A stretch of DNA of 64,000 nt, taken from positions 3,254 through 67,253 of the forward strand of contig JANQGE010000037.1 in NCBI GenBank assembly GCA_028277485.1. The letters run 5' to 3'. The position numbers and the translations under genes are program-made. Origin of the DNA: Chlorobium sp. (GTDB lineage Bacteria; Bacteroidota; Chlorobiia; Chlorobiales; Chlorobiaceae). The notes under the pieces were generated by a model. That model saw nothing but the letters and a program-made list of their open reading frames with translations. It searched no databases and was not told the DNA's origin. This document shows, in pieces, positions 17,128 through 25,847 of the stretch (within the stretch, counting starts at the first letter, position 1; each line of letters begins with the position of its first letter).

Positions 17128-19260
17128 TCAGTTTGCCTTTTCTCGAAACGCTTTTTCCGAAATAGCTTCTTCAATGTTGGTTGATATGGTCAGGCTTCGC
17201 AGCAGGTCGAGCAAGTTCTGCTCAACGTTGAGGTTGAAATGGACCGGCCTTCCTTCCTGAAAAGAGGGATTGGAGCCTTTGACCTGCAGCCCGATCACGG
17301 ATTGTCCGTCAGGCTCCATGTCGATGGAGGCTTGCAGCTCATTGTAATGAAAATCCGAAAGTGCCGAATACGCGGTTTTGAGACTCTCATGCGCCATTGC
17401 TGTTTCTTCTTCAGAGGCTGTATAGATGATGCGCCCTTCTTTTTCAGCGCTCATTTTCCCCTGGTGTATTCTAAAGAGCGGTCCGTCCAGCTTAATGGGG
17501 AGGTTGCCGGTGAGCGTGCCGGATGTCGTTACTTTCGTTAAACCCTGATGGTTGATCAACTCCTGAATGGGCACATGTTTCACCGAAAGGGTGAAATCGG
17601 CACGGTTTTCCTTGAAATCATAGGCGACACGGTCCGTAGCTATGGACCCGCCGAGAGCGTTTGCTGTAAAATCCTCAAGTATTATCGTACTTGGTTGCGA
17701 CCGGTCCTGCCCGAAGGTCAGGGAGCCTTTAAGGTTGTCGAGTTTATAGGACCCATTTCCTTTTCTGCCCTCGAGGCTTTTCAGTCTGAACGTGATTTCG
17801 GTTTTTCCTGACGCTGTACGGTTGATTCTCATGTCAGGAGACGAGAAAGAGTAAAAACCTGGCATTGTATCCGAACCGAACATCTTCTTTTCCTCATTGT
17901 TCGGCTGTTCTTTCGGGGTATGCTTGATTTCTCCTGTTCCTGCAGAGAAGAGGTGCACGTTTTGCATACTGAACCCGCTCTGGGTGATTGAAAAGGGAAT
18001 GGTGCCGTTCATTGGGGCGTTGAAAGAGCCGGAAAAATCTCCCAGAAGCTTCAGGGTGTTGCGTAAAGGGACATTGCGCATCCTGACGGTGAAGCTGGAC
18101 TGCTGTTTATTCAGATCGTAATGAATTTTTTTTGTGCTGACATGTCCTCCCAGAAAAAAGCACGATATATCGCTCAGTGCAATACCCTGAAGAGCGTCTG
18201 CAGATGCTTGCAGTGTGATTACCGCGTTGAATTTCCTGACTGTTTCCGCTCCGCTGCCCGCAAGATCGATATGCAGCAGTGGAGCCCCTTCGTCAGAGTA
18301 GTAAGTAAGTTTTGTGCCGGGCTCCGAGCGTATGGAGGCATCTGCAATGGTGATGATGGTATCACGGATGGTCATGGGGATTTTTCCGCTTACCGTACCC
18401 GTTCCATAAGGCTTGTCTGCTCTTTTGAAACCCGGTATTTCTTCGAGTCGCAGCTTTTCAAGCTGCAGCGTAAATGACGTTTCTCTTGATGGAATGTTAT
18501 GCACAATGCGGTCGGTTGAGGCTTTCCATGTCAGAAGGTCAACGGTACAGTTGGTAAGCACAATATGTCCTGACGAAAACGTTTCCGGCGTTAAAGCGAC
18601 AACAGCTTCGAAGTTGCTCAAAGGGGTTGCCGATCCGTTTGCGAGAAGGCGTCTGACAAGGAGTTTTTCGGCTGCTTGCCCCCAATTTTTTTCACGGGAG
18701 ATGGCAATAGTGTAATCGATGCCCTCCAGTGAGAGCTTCTCTTTCGTGACATCCGCTCCCCTGACTGCGTAGGTAAATGAATCCGGTTGAAAGAAGGCGG
18801 TATTGCCGTTATTCGACAATTGCCCTTTTCCCAGGATTTGCGGAGTCCAATCGGTGAAGGCGATGTCACCATCGTTGAACGTTGCGTGCAGTGAGTCTGC
18901 TGAAAGGTCGAAATCAACCGGTACTGCAGAACCGGTTAACAGGGAAAAAACAGCTTCGAAAAAATTGTTCGAAAGAAACCGGTATGCAAGTTTCCCCCTG
19001 TCGATACGGATGGAATAAGTGTTTGATAAAGTGTTCCCGGGCAATGTTGTTGCCGGGACGGAAGATATCTCAAGAGCATCAAAAGTGGTCGAGGTGAATG
19101 TCGGACGTCCGGGTTTTTCAATGCGAACGACAACATTTTTGCCTGCCGCCGCTTTCCCGGCCATTTCGGTGATCAGCCACGGGGAGGCCAGCCATAGGGA
19201 AAACCCTGCTGAAGCAAGCAGCAGGGCAGCCGTCAGCAGTAGGCGAATGAGCCATTTCAT
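17128..19260 (-). CDS. ydbH: YdbH-like AsmA-type lipid transport protein
   Basis: A 710-residue protein with one N-terminal membrane helix (residues 5-27) and a long beta-rich periplasmic part. The C-terminus holds the family hallmark: SALSDFHYNELQASIDM, a turn with QVKGSNP, and VHFNLNVEQNLLDLLRSL. In E. coli, YdbH is an AsmA-like bridge thought to carry phospholipids between inner and outer membrane together with the outer-membrane lipoprotein YnbE and the periplasmic YdbL. Both partners lie directly upstream here, in the order ynbE-ydbL-ydbH, which differs from the E. coli order. The protein is shorter than E. coli YdbH (about 880 residues). Confidence 0.85.
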   Translation of the reverse strand: MKWLIRLLLTAALLLASAGFSLWLASPWLITEMAGKAAAGKNVVVRIEKPGRPTFTSTTFDALEISSVPATTLPGNTLSNTYSIRIDRGKLAYRFLSNNFFEAVFSLLTGSAVPVDFDLSADSLHATFNDGDIAFTDWTPQILGKGQLSNNGNTAFFQPDSFTYAVRGADVTKEKLSLEGIDYTIAISREKNWGQAAEKLLVRRLLANGSATPLSNFEAVVALTPETFSSGHIVLTNCTVDLLTWKASTDRIVHNIPSRETSFTLQLEKLRLEEIPGFKRADKPYGTGTVSGKIPMTIRDTIITIADASIRSEPGTKLTYYSDEGAPLLHIDLAGSGAETVRKFNAVITLQASADALQGIALSDISCFFLGGHVSTKKIHYDLNKQQSSFTVRMRNVPLRNTLKLLGDFSGSFNAPMNGTIPFSITQSGFSMQNVHLFSAGTGEIKHTPKEQPNNEEKKMFGSDTMPGFYSFSSPDMRINRTASGKTEITFRLKSLEGRKGNGSYKLDNLKGSLTFGQDRSQPSTIILEDFTANALGGSIATDRVAYDFKENRADFTLSVKHVPIQELINHQGLTKVTTSGTLTGNLPIKLDGPLFRIHQGKMSAEKEGRIIYTASEEETAMAHESLKTAYSALSDFHYNELQASIDMEPDGQSVIGLQVKGSNPSFQEGRPVHFNLNVEQNLLDLLRSLTISTNIEEAISEKAFREKAN

Positions 19261-19288
19261 GCGTTTCTCTCCGCGAAAAAACCATGCC

Positions 19289-19357
19289 GCGTTAGGCAGT
19301 GCCTGGATCTCATGTGTTTGCTGCGCCGCGGCAGCGAGGCTTCCTTACGCCTAACGC
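19289..19357 (-). repeat. Nested inverted repeats between ydbL and ydbH
   Basis: GCGTTAGGC (19289-19297) pairs perfectly with GCCTAACGC (19349-19357). Inside, GCTGC and GCAGC (19320-19335) form a second hairpin. No T-run follows on the coding strand, so a simple terminator is unlikely. The structure lies in the gap between the ydbL stop and the ydbH start and could affect mRNA processing or partial read-through. Confidence 0.5.
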
Positions 19358-19392
19358 TCGAATCTCCCGCTACAAGGTTTATTGTCGAGCCT

Positions 19393-19749
19393 TTATTTTT
19401 GTGACCAATTTCCCTGAATACGGATCCAGGTACCTGAGGGGAGGGTAGCATAGATTTTTTGAAACATCAGCTTCCCCACATCTTCCACGCTCACATTGTT
19501 CTGCCCGGAGATTCTCTGATATTCGGCTTCACGCTGTGTATTTATCCGATCGATCAACGGTTGGGCTTCGCTGCCTGCGCCTGGAGGAATTGCCAGGAGT
19601 CCGCTGTCGGTTTCTCCCGCAAGTCCTGTTGAGCGTGCAGTATCGAGATCAAGCGCAAAAACGGGTGATGAAAAGACGGCGAGCAGCATCATCACGGTCA
19701 ATGTTTTCAGCACGTTTGGCCCGGAAAAATATGGTAATCTCTTGAGCAT
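19393..19749 (-). CDS. ydbL: YdbL-like periplasmic protein (DUF1318)
   Basis: A 118-residue secreted protein. The ATG complementary to 19747-19749 is preceded by AAGGAG and opens a signal peptide (VLKTLTVMMLLAVFSSPVFA). The mature part has the DUF1318 pattern: TARSTGLAGETDSGLLA, then a helix ending in INTQREAEYQRIS, and a final VGKLMFQKIYATLPSGTWI. In E. coli, YdbL is a periplasmic partner of YnbE/YdbH that affects YnbE assembly. It lies 10 bases downstream of ynbE. Confidence 0.85.
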   Translation of the reverse strand: MLKRLPYFSGPNVLKTLTVMMLLAVFSSPVFALDLDTARSTGLAGETDSGLLAIPPGAGSEAQPLIDRINTQREAEYQRISGQNNVSVEDVGKLMFQKIYATLPSGTWIRIQGNWSQK

Positions 19750-19759
19750 GGTGTCTCCT

Positions 19760-19960
19760 TTAGAAAAGTTCATTTTTGTTCGTGAGCAGGTCTTCGAGCT
19801 CCTTATCGACCTTTACCCTTATTTCGTGGTCAATCTTGATATTCATGTTGATCGTGATCGGTTTGTCAGGTGCTTCAACCTTGACGGTCGGTTTGCATGA
19901 AGCAAGCATGACAAATCCTGTCAGAATGAACGGGGCGGTTTTTCTGGTTACTGTATTCAT
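19760..19960 (-). CDS. ynbE: YnbE-like lipoprotein
   Basis: A 66-residue lipoprotein. From the ATG complementary to 19958-19960, the signal ILTGFVMLASC places the lipid-carrying Cys at 22. The mature part is KPTVKVEAPDKPITINMNI followed by a charged helix, the typical YnbE pattern in which the lipoprotein extends a beta-strand stack from YdbH to the outer membrane. It is the first gene of the ynbE-ydbL-ydbH operon, and its upstream region holds an 86-base structured element. Confidence 0.85.
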   Translation of the reverse strand: MNTVTRKTAPFILTGFVMLASCKPTVKVEAPDKPITINMNIKIDHEIRVKVDKELEDLLTNKNELF

Positions 19961-20002
19961 GGTTATGCCGGTGTTGGTCCGAAATTTTTCTGTTAGGAGT
20001 AC

Positions 20003-20088
20003 TCTCCGACAGGGCAAGGTTGCAGGTTTTCAATGGTGCGGCATGTGCACCGGGACTCGGTGATTTTCCTGTGAAACCCTGTCGGAGA
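20003..20088 (-). ncRNA. Unassigned structured RNA candidate upstream of ynbE
   Basis: A perfect 12-base-pair closing stem (TCTCCGACAGGG at 20003-20014 with CCCTGTCGGAGA at 20077-20088) encloses about 62 bases. These can fold further: CACCG/CGGTG (loop of 5) or the alternative GGTGC/GCACC, and GCAGG with CCTGT. No T-run follows on either strand, so it is not a simple terminator. It lies 43 bases upstream of the ynbE start on the minus strand. It does not match any riboswitch consensus I know. The strand is inferred from ynbE. Confidence 0.45.
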
Positions 20089-20168
20089 AAAGAGCTTACT
20101 GTGGTTGCGCATTCCCGATAACGCATACATTATAACAAAATTAGTACATATACGGCACAGATTGTTGG

Positions 20169-20714
20169 CTAAAGGTAGTTCATTGCTATATCGAGCACGA
20201 TTTTTTCACGATCGAGCACAAAGCCCGATTCATCGAAACCAGGAGGACCGAACCTGATTTTCGGGTTGTTTGAAGTGCCGAACCCTTCCTTTGGTTTACC
20301 GATCCAGGTTTTATCCATCTTTCTGTTACTGTTTTCATCATGCAGGATGCTGACAGCGTACCTTCCGTAAGGGATGTTTTGGAGGACGATTTCCAGAGAA
20401 GCTCCGTTTATTTCCGTACTTGCTACTGCAAAGGCCTTTTCCGGCTTGTCCGGAAATCCCTCTTCTGCACGGAAAAGTGCTATGCCGAGTTTGCCTTCGG
20501 AATTTCTGATGTTATCAATGCGGACCGATATGCTTCCTCTGGGCCCAGGCTTATTTGCGGCATCTGCTGCATTGTTGAATTTCAAGGAAATGACCTGCTC
20601 CGTGTTCAGTGCGGCTTGCTGCTCGGCAAACAGGGATGAGGAAGCGGGCGGCAGCAGGAGTAATAAGGGGATCGTTACAAAATATTTCACAGGACTAAAA
20701 CATGCTTTTTTCAC
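20169..20714 (-). CDS. DUF2141-family secreted protein
   Basis: A 181-residue protein with a signal peptide (YFVTIPLLLLLPPASSSLFA). A DUF2141 domain follows from about residue 40: SVRIDNIRNSEGKLGIALF, then PYGRYAVSILHDENSNRKMD and KEGFGTSNNPKIRFGPPGFD. DUF2141 proteins are small beta-sandwich exported proteins of unknown function. It stands alone on the minus strand, upstream of but separate from the ynbE operon. Confidence 0.85.
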   Translation of the reverse strand: MKKACFSPVKYFVTIPLLLLLPPASSSLFAEQQAALNTEQVISLKFNNAADAANKPGPRGSISVRIDNIRNSEGKLGIALFRAEEGFPDKPEKAFAVASTEINGASLEIVLQNIPYGRYAVSILHDENSNRKMDKTWIGKPKEGFGTSNNPKIRFGPPGFDESGFVLDREKIVLDIAMNYL

Positions 20715-21101
20715 TTTCGGTAATGGCTTTATCGATTGCTTTTCCTTTCACCATTGTCAAGCCGCTCCAGGTAGGCAACCTTTTCACTTGCCTGACCTGT
20801 GAGCTCGTATTTGGACTGATCAACTTTCATAACTTAGTTTCCCCGTCGCTTTTTTTCCAAAAACTTTTGATCCGGTCGTACTGTGTTGTACAGTCGTCAT
20901 TAACACCTAAACTGAGCGTTTCAGCGAATGCTCAAAAATGTAAATCTATTGAAAACAGTCACTTATAATACACTTATCATGTGATTATCCTTCACCTGTC
21001 GGGTGAAAGTGAAAAGGCATGTTCGACAATCGCTCGATTTAGGTAACGCTTTTAACCTGAATAATTGTCAGGCCATTGTTGTGAAATTAGTATTTTTGAA
21101 C
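20715..21101. other. Divergent intergenic region without a gene
   Basis: The 387 bases between the DUF2141 gene (minus) and the HAD phosphatase (plus) show no coding sequence. The part around 20850-21000 is relatively AT-rich and probably holds the two divergent promoters. No repeat copy lies here. Confidence 0.45.
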
Positions 21102-21680
21102 ATGGGAAAAGCTGAAAAAGAGATGCCGGTTATCGGGATTGATCTTGACGGCGTGTGTGCGGATTTTTACGGACGCATGCGGGAAATTGCGGCTGAATGG
21201 TTCGAGCTGCCGGTCGAATCATTGACGGACGATGTGTCCTACGGTTTGAAAGAGTGGGGGATTTCAGGTAAAAAGCAGTATGAAAGCCTTCATCGTTATG
21301 CGCTTAACCAGAAGGAGCTTTTCAAGACCATGCCCATGATTCCCGGCACAAGAAAATATCTGAGAAAGCTTTCCGATGAGGGGTACCACATCAGGATCAT
21401 TACGCATCGATTGTTCATTCACTATTCGCATGCCTCGGCGGTTCAGCAGACGATAGCGTGGCTGGACGGTCACGGTATTCCTTACTGGGATCTTTGTTTC
21501 ATGAAAGAAAAATCGCAAGTCGGCGCGGATATCTATGTTGAGGACAACCCCGATAATGTTATGCAGTTACGGACAAAGGGATTTCATACGATCTGTTTTG
21601 CTAACAGTACCAATAAGAATGTAGCCCCTCCCCGTGCGGCTTTATGGAGTGAGGTATATGAAATGATCCATGAACTGTAA
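21102..21680 (+). CDS. HAD-family 5'-nucleotidase-like phosphatase
   Basis: A 192-residue HAD-superfamily hydrolase resembling the 5'(3')-deoxyribonucleotidase (NT5C) group. Motif I is IGIDLDGVCADFYG with the nucleophile Asp, motif II is IITHR, and motif IV is YVEDNPDN. A likely role is dephosphorylation of nucleotides, but the exact substrate is open. The start at 21102 (MGKAEKEMPVIG) is chosen because upstream codons lack family resemblance; a second ATG at 21123 is possible. Confidence 0.8.
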   Translation: MGKAEKEMPVIGIDLDGVCADFYGRMREIAAEWFELPVESLTDDVSYGLKEWGISGKKQYESLHRYALNQKELFKTMPMIPGTRKYLRKLSDEGYHIRIITHRLFIHYSHASAVQQTIAWLDGHGIPYWDLCFMKEKSQVGADIYVEDNPDNVMQLRTKGFHTICFANSTNKNVAPPRAALWSEVYEMIHEL

Positions 21681-21704
21681 GGTGTTATTCGGCATATCAA
21701 GCAC

Positions 21705-22889
21705 TTACGTACCGCTGATATAGAAACAGGCAAACTTCAGGTAATGCGTTTCCGGCATTGAAAGCAGCACCGGATGATCTGCCGGCTGGGAATTCCTGAA
21801 GACAAGACGGAGCTGTTTTTTTATTGGGGCCGACGCCTGACGAATGGTTTCCAGAAAGTCATCCTCAGAAACATGACGGGAGCAGGATGCCGTTGCCAGA
21901 AACCCCCCGTGCTTGACAAGTTGAAGCCCCAGCCGGTTAAGTTTTTTATAGGCATGCAGAGCTGAGGGCAGGTTTTTGCGGCTTTTGGTGAAACTTGGCG
22001 GATCGAGTATGACAAGGTCGTACGATTGCCGCTCCTCGATCAATCGGTTCATCACCTCGAATGCATCTCCCTGGATCAAGGCGTAGTTCGAGAGCTTGTT
22101 CAATTGCGTGTTTTCTTCGGCGCGCTTCAGTGCGTCATGAGAAATGTCAACCATTGTTGCCGATGCGGCACCGCCGTACAGTGCATTCAGGCCGAATCCG
22201 CCGTCATTTGCAAACACATCGAGTGTCTCCGCTTTTCCCGCCAGCCTGCGGATCATGCGCCGGTTATCCCTCTGGTCAAGAAAGAAACCGGTTTTATGTC
22301 CTTCGAGGAGATTGATTTTGTATTGCAGCCCGGTGTCATGGATGATTTGGACGGTATCCTTTTCCAATCCATGAACGACTTTTTTGTGGAGAGGCAGTCC
22401 CTCCAGTTCCCGAAGTATCGATTCGTTTCGCAGGACGATGGACGAAGGTGTGAAAAGACCGGCAAGAACATTGCAGATAAGCGGCAGGTGCCGGTCCATT
22501 CCGGCCGAGAATGCCTGCAGGACAAAAGCACTGTTGAAACGGTCGATTACAAGGCCCGGCAGCCCGTCGGATTCTCCATGTACCAGCCTGAATGCGTTTG
22601 TGTCTTCTTCGGGATAAAACTTTTTGCGCAGATCGAGAGCGTTAAGGATTTTTTTTCTGAAAAATTCATCGTCGGGGATTTCGCCTGTCCTTGACAGCAG
22701 GCGGAAAGAGATCAGGGAGTTGGGATTGTAAAAACCGGTACCGATAAATTGCTTGTCATGGGTGTAGAGCTTGACCGTTTCCCCTGCGGTGATGTTTTTG
22801 GGCAGCGACTGGAGCTCATTGCTGAATGACCAGAGATGGCCTTTGAACAGTCTGCGGTGTTCTTTAGGTTTAAGGTATAGGGAGTGCAT
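21705..22889 (-). CDS. rlmI: 23S rRNA cytosine methyltransferase, RlmI-like
   Basis: A 394-residue SAM-dependent methyltransferase of the RlmI/YccW family, which methylates a cytosine of 23S rRNA. The PUA domain covers about residues 1-80 (KPKEHRRLFKGHLWSF, FIGTGFYNPNSLISFR). A linker domain and the Rossmann methyltransferase follow, with motif I LDVFANDGGFGLNAL and catalytic-loop motif LVILDPPSFTKSR. The Cys in FLATASCSRHVS is the likely catalytic thiol. Related family members modify other cytosines, so the exact site is inferred. Confidence 0.85.
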   Translation of the reverse strand: MHSLYLKPKEHRRLFKGHLWSFSNELQSLPKNITAGETVKLYTHDKQFIGTGFYNPNSLISFRLLSRTGEIPDDEFFRKKILNALDLRKKFYPEEDTNAFRLVHGESDGLPGLVIDRFNSAFVLQAFSAGMDRHLPLICNVLAGLFTPSSIVLRNESILRELEGLPLHKKVVHGLEKDTVQIIHDTGLQYKINLLEGHKTGFFLDQRDNRRMIRRLAGKAETLDVFANDGGFGLNALYGGAASATMVDISHDALKRAEENTQLNKLSNYALIQGDAFEVMNRLIEERQSYDLVILDPPSFTKSRKNLPSALHAYKKLNRLGLQLVKHGGFLATASCSRHVSEDDFLETIRQASAPIKKQLRLVFRNSQPADHPVLLSMPETHYLKFACFYISGT

Positions 22890-22892
22890 GGC

Positions 22893-22914
22893 GGTACAAA
22901 TTACATAGAGATGC
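22893..22914 (+). repeat. Degenerate right end of the GGGCACCTC repeat
   Basis: ACAAATTACATAGAGATGCC resembles the right terminus (AATTAATAGAGATGCCC) of the copy at 35291. It lies just upstream of the rlmI-like start codon. Only about 20 bases are left. Confidence 0.4.
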
Positions 22915-23066
22915 CTACAATTGTCCGGATGTAACGGCAGCGATCAATGTAGGTACAATAAAAAAAGAACTTAAGAAAGAAGAATATTGGCGATATTCCC
23001 TTTACTTTCGGGCGCTGTATGGCGAGCTCCGGCGATAAGCAAATGATATCCTGACTGATCTAAGCA

Positions 23067-23927
23067 ATGAAACAACCACTGAATAGCCTGCTGTGTTGTG
23101 TTTTGGTAATTTTTCTGGCAGGATGTGCGGATTTCAAAACCGTAACGGTTGAGAAGTGGCCATCGGAAAATGTTGAACTCAGCGATGACCTCGCCGAGCT
23201 GTACCGTGACGTTTCCGAAACATCCAGGGGCGTAAAGGCGCTTGACGGATATGCGGATATCTGGATAAAGACGCCGAAGAGAGAGGAACGGGTATACAGC
23301 AATATTCAACTCATGAGAGAAAAGGATATGCGCATTATCGTTAGCTCGGGTATCATGGGATGGCCTGTAGCCGATATGTTTTTCCGCCCTGATTCTCTGT
23401 TTGTTCACGATATGCTCAATAACCGGCTGCTTGTCGGGGGCAACCGCCCGGACAACATCGAGAAGATCATTGGATTGAGGTCGGGATATGAGCTCCTTTC
23501 GGGTGCTTTGTCGGGGATCATCCCCGTAGATGAGCCTCTGCAAGCTATAGAGTCCGTGCGTAAGGGCGGGGAGCGAATAAGTTATACCATCATGACGTCA
23601 GCCGGGAAGAAAAAGCTGCTTGTCAATTCCCTCACCCGCAATATGGAAGGGATGTTGATCAGCGATTCGCTCGGCAGAAAACAGATGGAGATGTACTTCA
23701 GGAGATTCGCTCCGTATACCCTGGAAGGAAAAATCGTCAATCTTCCGGAGGAGATCAATGTCTTGATGTTCAATCCGCGTCTTGACGGCGGCGGTAGACA
23801 CGAGCTGGTAATTGTTTACGATGAACGCACCATTAATCCGAGGGAGCTTGAGATTCGGTACCGTCTTCCGAGAAAGGCAAAGGTGATCGACTTGGATAGG
23901 GTTGTCGGAATCCTCCCCTGGATGTAG
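23067..23927 (+). CDS. DUF4292-family lipoprotein
   Basis: A 286-residue lipoprotein: signal LLCCVLVIFLAGC with the lipid Cys at 20, followed by a LolA/LolB-like beta-sheet protein of the DUF4292 type. Typical phrases are GYADIWIKTPKREERVYSNIQLMREKDMRI and GWPVADMFFRPDSLFVHDMLNNRLLVG. The family is predicted to bind lipids in the periplasm or at the outer membrane; its function is not proven. The ATG at 23067 gives the complete signal peptide. Confidence 0.82.
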   Translation: MKQPLNSLLCCVLVIFLAGCADFKTVTVEKWPSENVELSDDLAELYRDVSETSRGVKALDGYADIWIKTPKREERVYSNIQLMREKDMRIIVSSGIMGWPVADMFFRPDSLFVHDMLNNRLLVGGNRPDNIEKIIGLRSGYELLSGALSGIIPVDEPLQAIESVRKGGERISYTIMTSAGKKKLLVNSLTRNMEGMLISDSLGRKQMEMYFRRFAPYTLEGKIVNLPEEINVLMFNPRLDGGGRHELVIVYDERTINPRELEIRYRLPRKAKVIDLDRVVGILPWM

Positions 23928-24050
23928 AAGGGCTTTGAATAAACTGCTTGGCATTCCGATAGCTTTTCTTCCGAACTGCGGCGTTGAGCGGAAAATAAAC
24001 AGTCCCGAACTCGGAGCCTTTGCTGTTGAAATTTACTAATTAACTCATTT

Positions 24051-24656
24051 TTACACCTGTGCGTCAAGGAAGTTCTTCGAGGCGAATGTCCAGTTCAAAA
24101 GCTCATCGATGACTGCAGATATGTAATCCGGCCGTCGGTTCTGGTAATCGAGATAGTATGCGTGCTCCCAGACATCAATCGTAAGGATCGGGAACATGCC
24201 ATTTGTAAGAGGAGTCTGGGCGTTGGCGGTTTTCACGACTTTTAACAGTCCCTTGTCAAGTACAAGCCATGCCCATCCGCTGCCGAACTGCGTTGCCGCG
24301 GCATTGGCGAGTTCTTCCTTGAATTTCTCATAGCTGCCAAAATCGGCATCAATTTTCTCCGCGATCTCTCCCGAGGGAATGCCCCCGCCGTTTGGAGAAA
24401 GGCTGTTCCAGTAAAAGGTGTGATTCCATGCCTGGGCACCGTTATTGAACACGCCGACCTTATCCGGATTGTTTGCTGTTGCGACAATAACATCTTCAAT
24501 GCTCTGGTCATCATGAGGTGTGCCGGCTACCATATCGTTGTATTTTTTTACATAAGTAGCATGATGTTTTCCATAATGGAAGCTGATGGTATTTGCCGAG
24601 ATGTGAGGTTCAAGCGCATTTTCCGCGTATGGAAGTGCTGGTTGTGTGTATGCCAT
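24051..24656 (-). CDS. sodB: Superoxide dismutase, Fe/Mn type
   Basis: A 201-residue Fe/Mn superoxide dismutase. The metal ligands are visible as His27 (SFHYGKHHATY), His79 (AWNHTFYW), Asp161 and His165 (DVWEHAYYLDY). The segment GSGWAWLVLDKG and the short length fit the iron type or a cambialistic enzyme. It protects against oxygen, which fits an anaerobe that meets oxic conditions. It converges with the DUF4292 gene; no terminator hairpin was found between them. Confidence 0.93.
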   Translation of the reverse strand: MAYTQPALPYAENALEPHISANTISFHYGKHHATYVKKYNDMVAGTPHDDQSIEDVIVATANNPDKVGVFNNGAQAWNHTFYWNSLSPNGGGIPSGEIAEKIDADFGSYEKFKEELANAAATQFGSGWAWLVLDKGLLKVVKTANAQTPLTNGMFPILTIDVWEHAYYLDYQNRRPDYISAVIDELLNWTFASKNFLDAQV

Positions 24657-24830
24657 GAGAATGAAGTGTTTAAATTTAGTAGTGCCTGAAGAGCAGGGGA
24701 ATCTGGTTTTTTAACTATCGGTATAAAGATTTAGTTTCTCATGCGGATCAGTTTTTTCAATTAATTCCTCCCGCCTCTTCTTATCTTTTGAATTCTGGAC
24801 CGGCTTCTTATCATTATTGTTCCGTGATGT

Positions 24831-24852
24831 ATGCAGCAGTATGGAGGTGCCC
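24831..24852 (+). repeat. Partial right end of the GGGCACCTC repeat
   Basis: GCAGCAGTATGGAGGTGCCC resembles the right end of the reverse-oriented copy at 11849 (GCAGCAAATCAATAGAGGTGCCC). The left part is lost or too diverged to see. It ends 16 bases before the next gene. Confidence 0.5.
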
Positions 24853-24868
24853 TAAAGAAGGAGTATAG

Positions 24869-25204
24869 ATGATTCGAGCATTCAGGATATATATCTGTAC
24901 TGTGGCAGTAGTCTTCCTGTTTTTTGCGCAGGGATGCGGTGAAAACGATCTGCCTGCACTGAACAACACCGACAAACGTTTTGCGGCATTTTACGCTGAT
25001 TATCTGATGCTTTCCGGGGTTGCAGTCGATGAGGTGGATAGTGTTGCTGTGATGGGGGTCAGAGAGCTTGATTCTCTGTTTGCAGTTCATGCGTTAACCA
25101 GGAAGGCTTTTAACGAGCGTGCCGATAGGTATCGCAGAGAGCCAAAGCTCTGGAAGGCCGTGCTGCTCGAGGTAAGAAACAACCTCGAACAAAGCGATGA
25201 CTAA
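24869..25204 (+). CDS. Small lipoprotein, DUF4296-like
   Basis: A 111-residue lipoprotein preceded by AAGGAG. The signal is VAVVFLFFAQGC, with the lipid Cys at 23. The remainder is helical and charged, with YADYLMLSGVAVDEVDSV and a C-terminal RADRYRREPKLWKAVLLEV. This pattern resembles the DUF4296 family, mostly known from Bacteroidetes and Chlorobi. It overlaps coaE by 8 bases, so the two are translationally coupled. Function unknown. Confidence 0.72.
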   Translation: MIRAFRIYICTVAVVFLFFAQGCGENDLPALNNTDKRFAAFYADYLMLSGVAVDEVDSVAVMGVRELDSLFAVHALTRKAFNERADRYRREPKLWKAVLLEVRNNLEQSDD

Positions 25205-25847
25205 GAGGACTGGTACAGTGGGCTCTCCGGTGCTTGTCGGTGTTACAGGCGGTCTCGGCAGCGGCAAGACCAGTGTTTGCAGGATTCTTGCAGATATGGG
25301 GTGCGCTGTTTTCGAGGCTGACAAGATAGCCAAGGGCTTGCAGGTTGAAGACCCGGATGTTATTGCGGAAATCAAGCGAATATTCGGCGAAGGCGTCTAT
25401 AGCATTGATGCGTCCGGAGAGCTCTTGCTTGACAGGCACCGTATTGCTCAAAAGATATTTAGGGAGCCCTGTACCCGTAAGCGGATAAATGAACTGATTC
25501 ACCCGAAAGTTTTCAGGGCTTTTCGCGAGGCGGTTGATCGTGCAGCAAGGAACGGCGTGAGGATCCTGGTAAAGGAAGCTGCTATTTTGCTCGAGTCGGG
25601 CGGCGACAAAGGACTGGATATCATTGTGGTGGTTGTTTCCGACCTTGAAAAACGCATAGAGCGTGCCGTGAAGAAAGGTATGGGAAGCCGTGAAGAGATC
25701 ATACGCCGGATCCAGGCGCAATGGCCTCAGGAAAAACTCGTGGAAAGGGCTGATTTTGTGATAGGGAACAACGGTACGATCATGGAGCTTGAGCGCAGCG
25801 TTCGTGAGCTTTATCAAAAAATATTGCAAATGCCCGGTTCATCGTGA
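25197..25847 (+). CDS. coaE: Dephospho-CoA kinase
   Basis: A 216-residue kinase that phosphorylates dephospho-CoA, the last step of coenzyme A synthesis. The P-loop is GVTGGLGSGKTSV near residue 11. Other family landmarks are GCAVFEADKIAK and RKRINELIHPKVF, and the segment LLESGGDKGLDIIVVV matches the usual LLFE...D.vvvV core. It overlaps the upstream lipoprotein gene by 8 bases and its last 9 bases overlap the convergent tatC gene. Confidence 0.92.
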   Translation: MTKRTGTVGSPVLVGVTGGLGSGKTSVCRILADMGCAVFEADKIAKGLQVEDPDVIAEIKRIFGEGVYSIDASGELLLDRHRIAQKIFREPCTRKRINELIHPKVFRAFREAVDRAARNGVRILVKEAAILLESGGDKGLDIIVVVVSDLEKRIERAVKKGMGSREEIIRRIQAQWPQEKLVERADFVIGNNGTIMELERSVRELYQKILQMPGSS

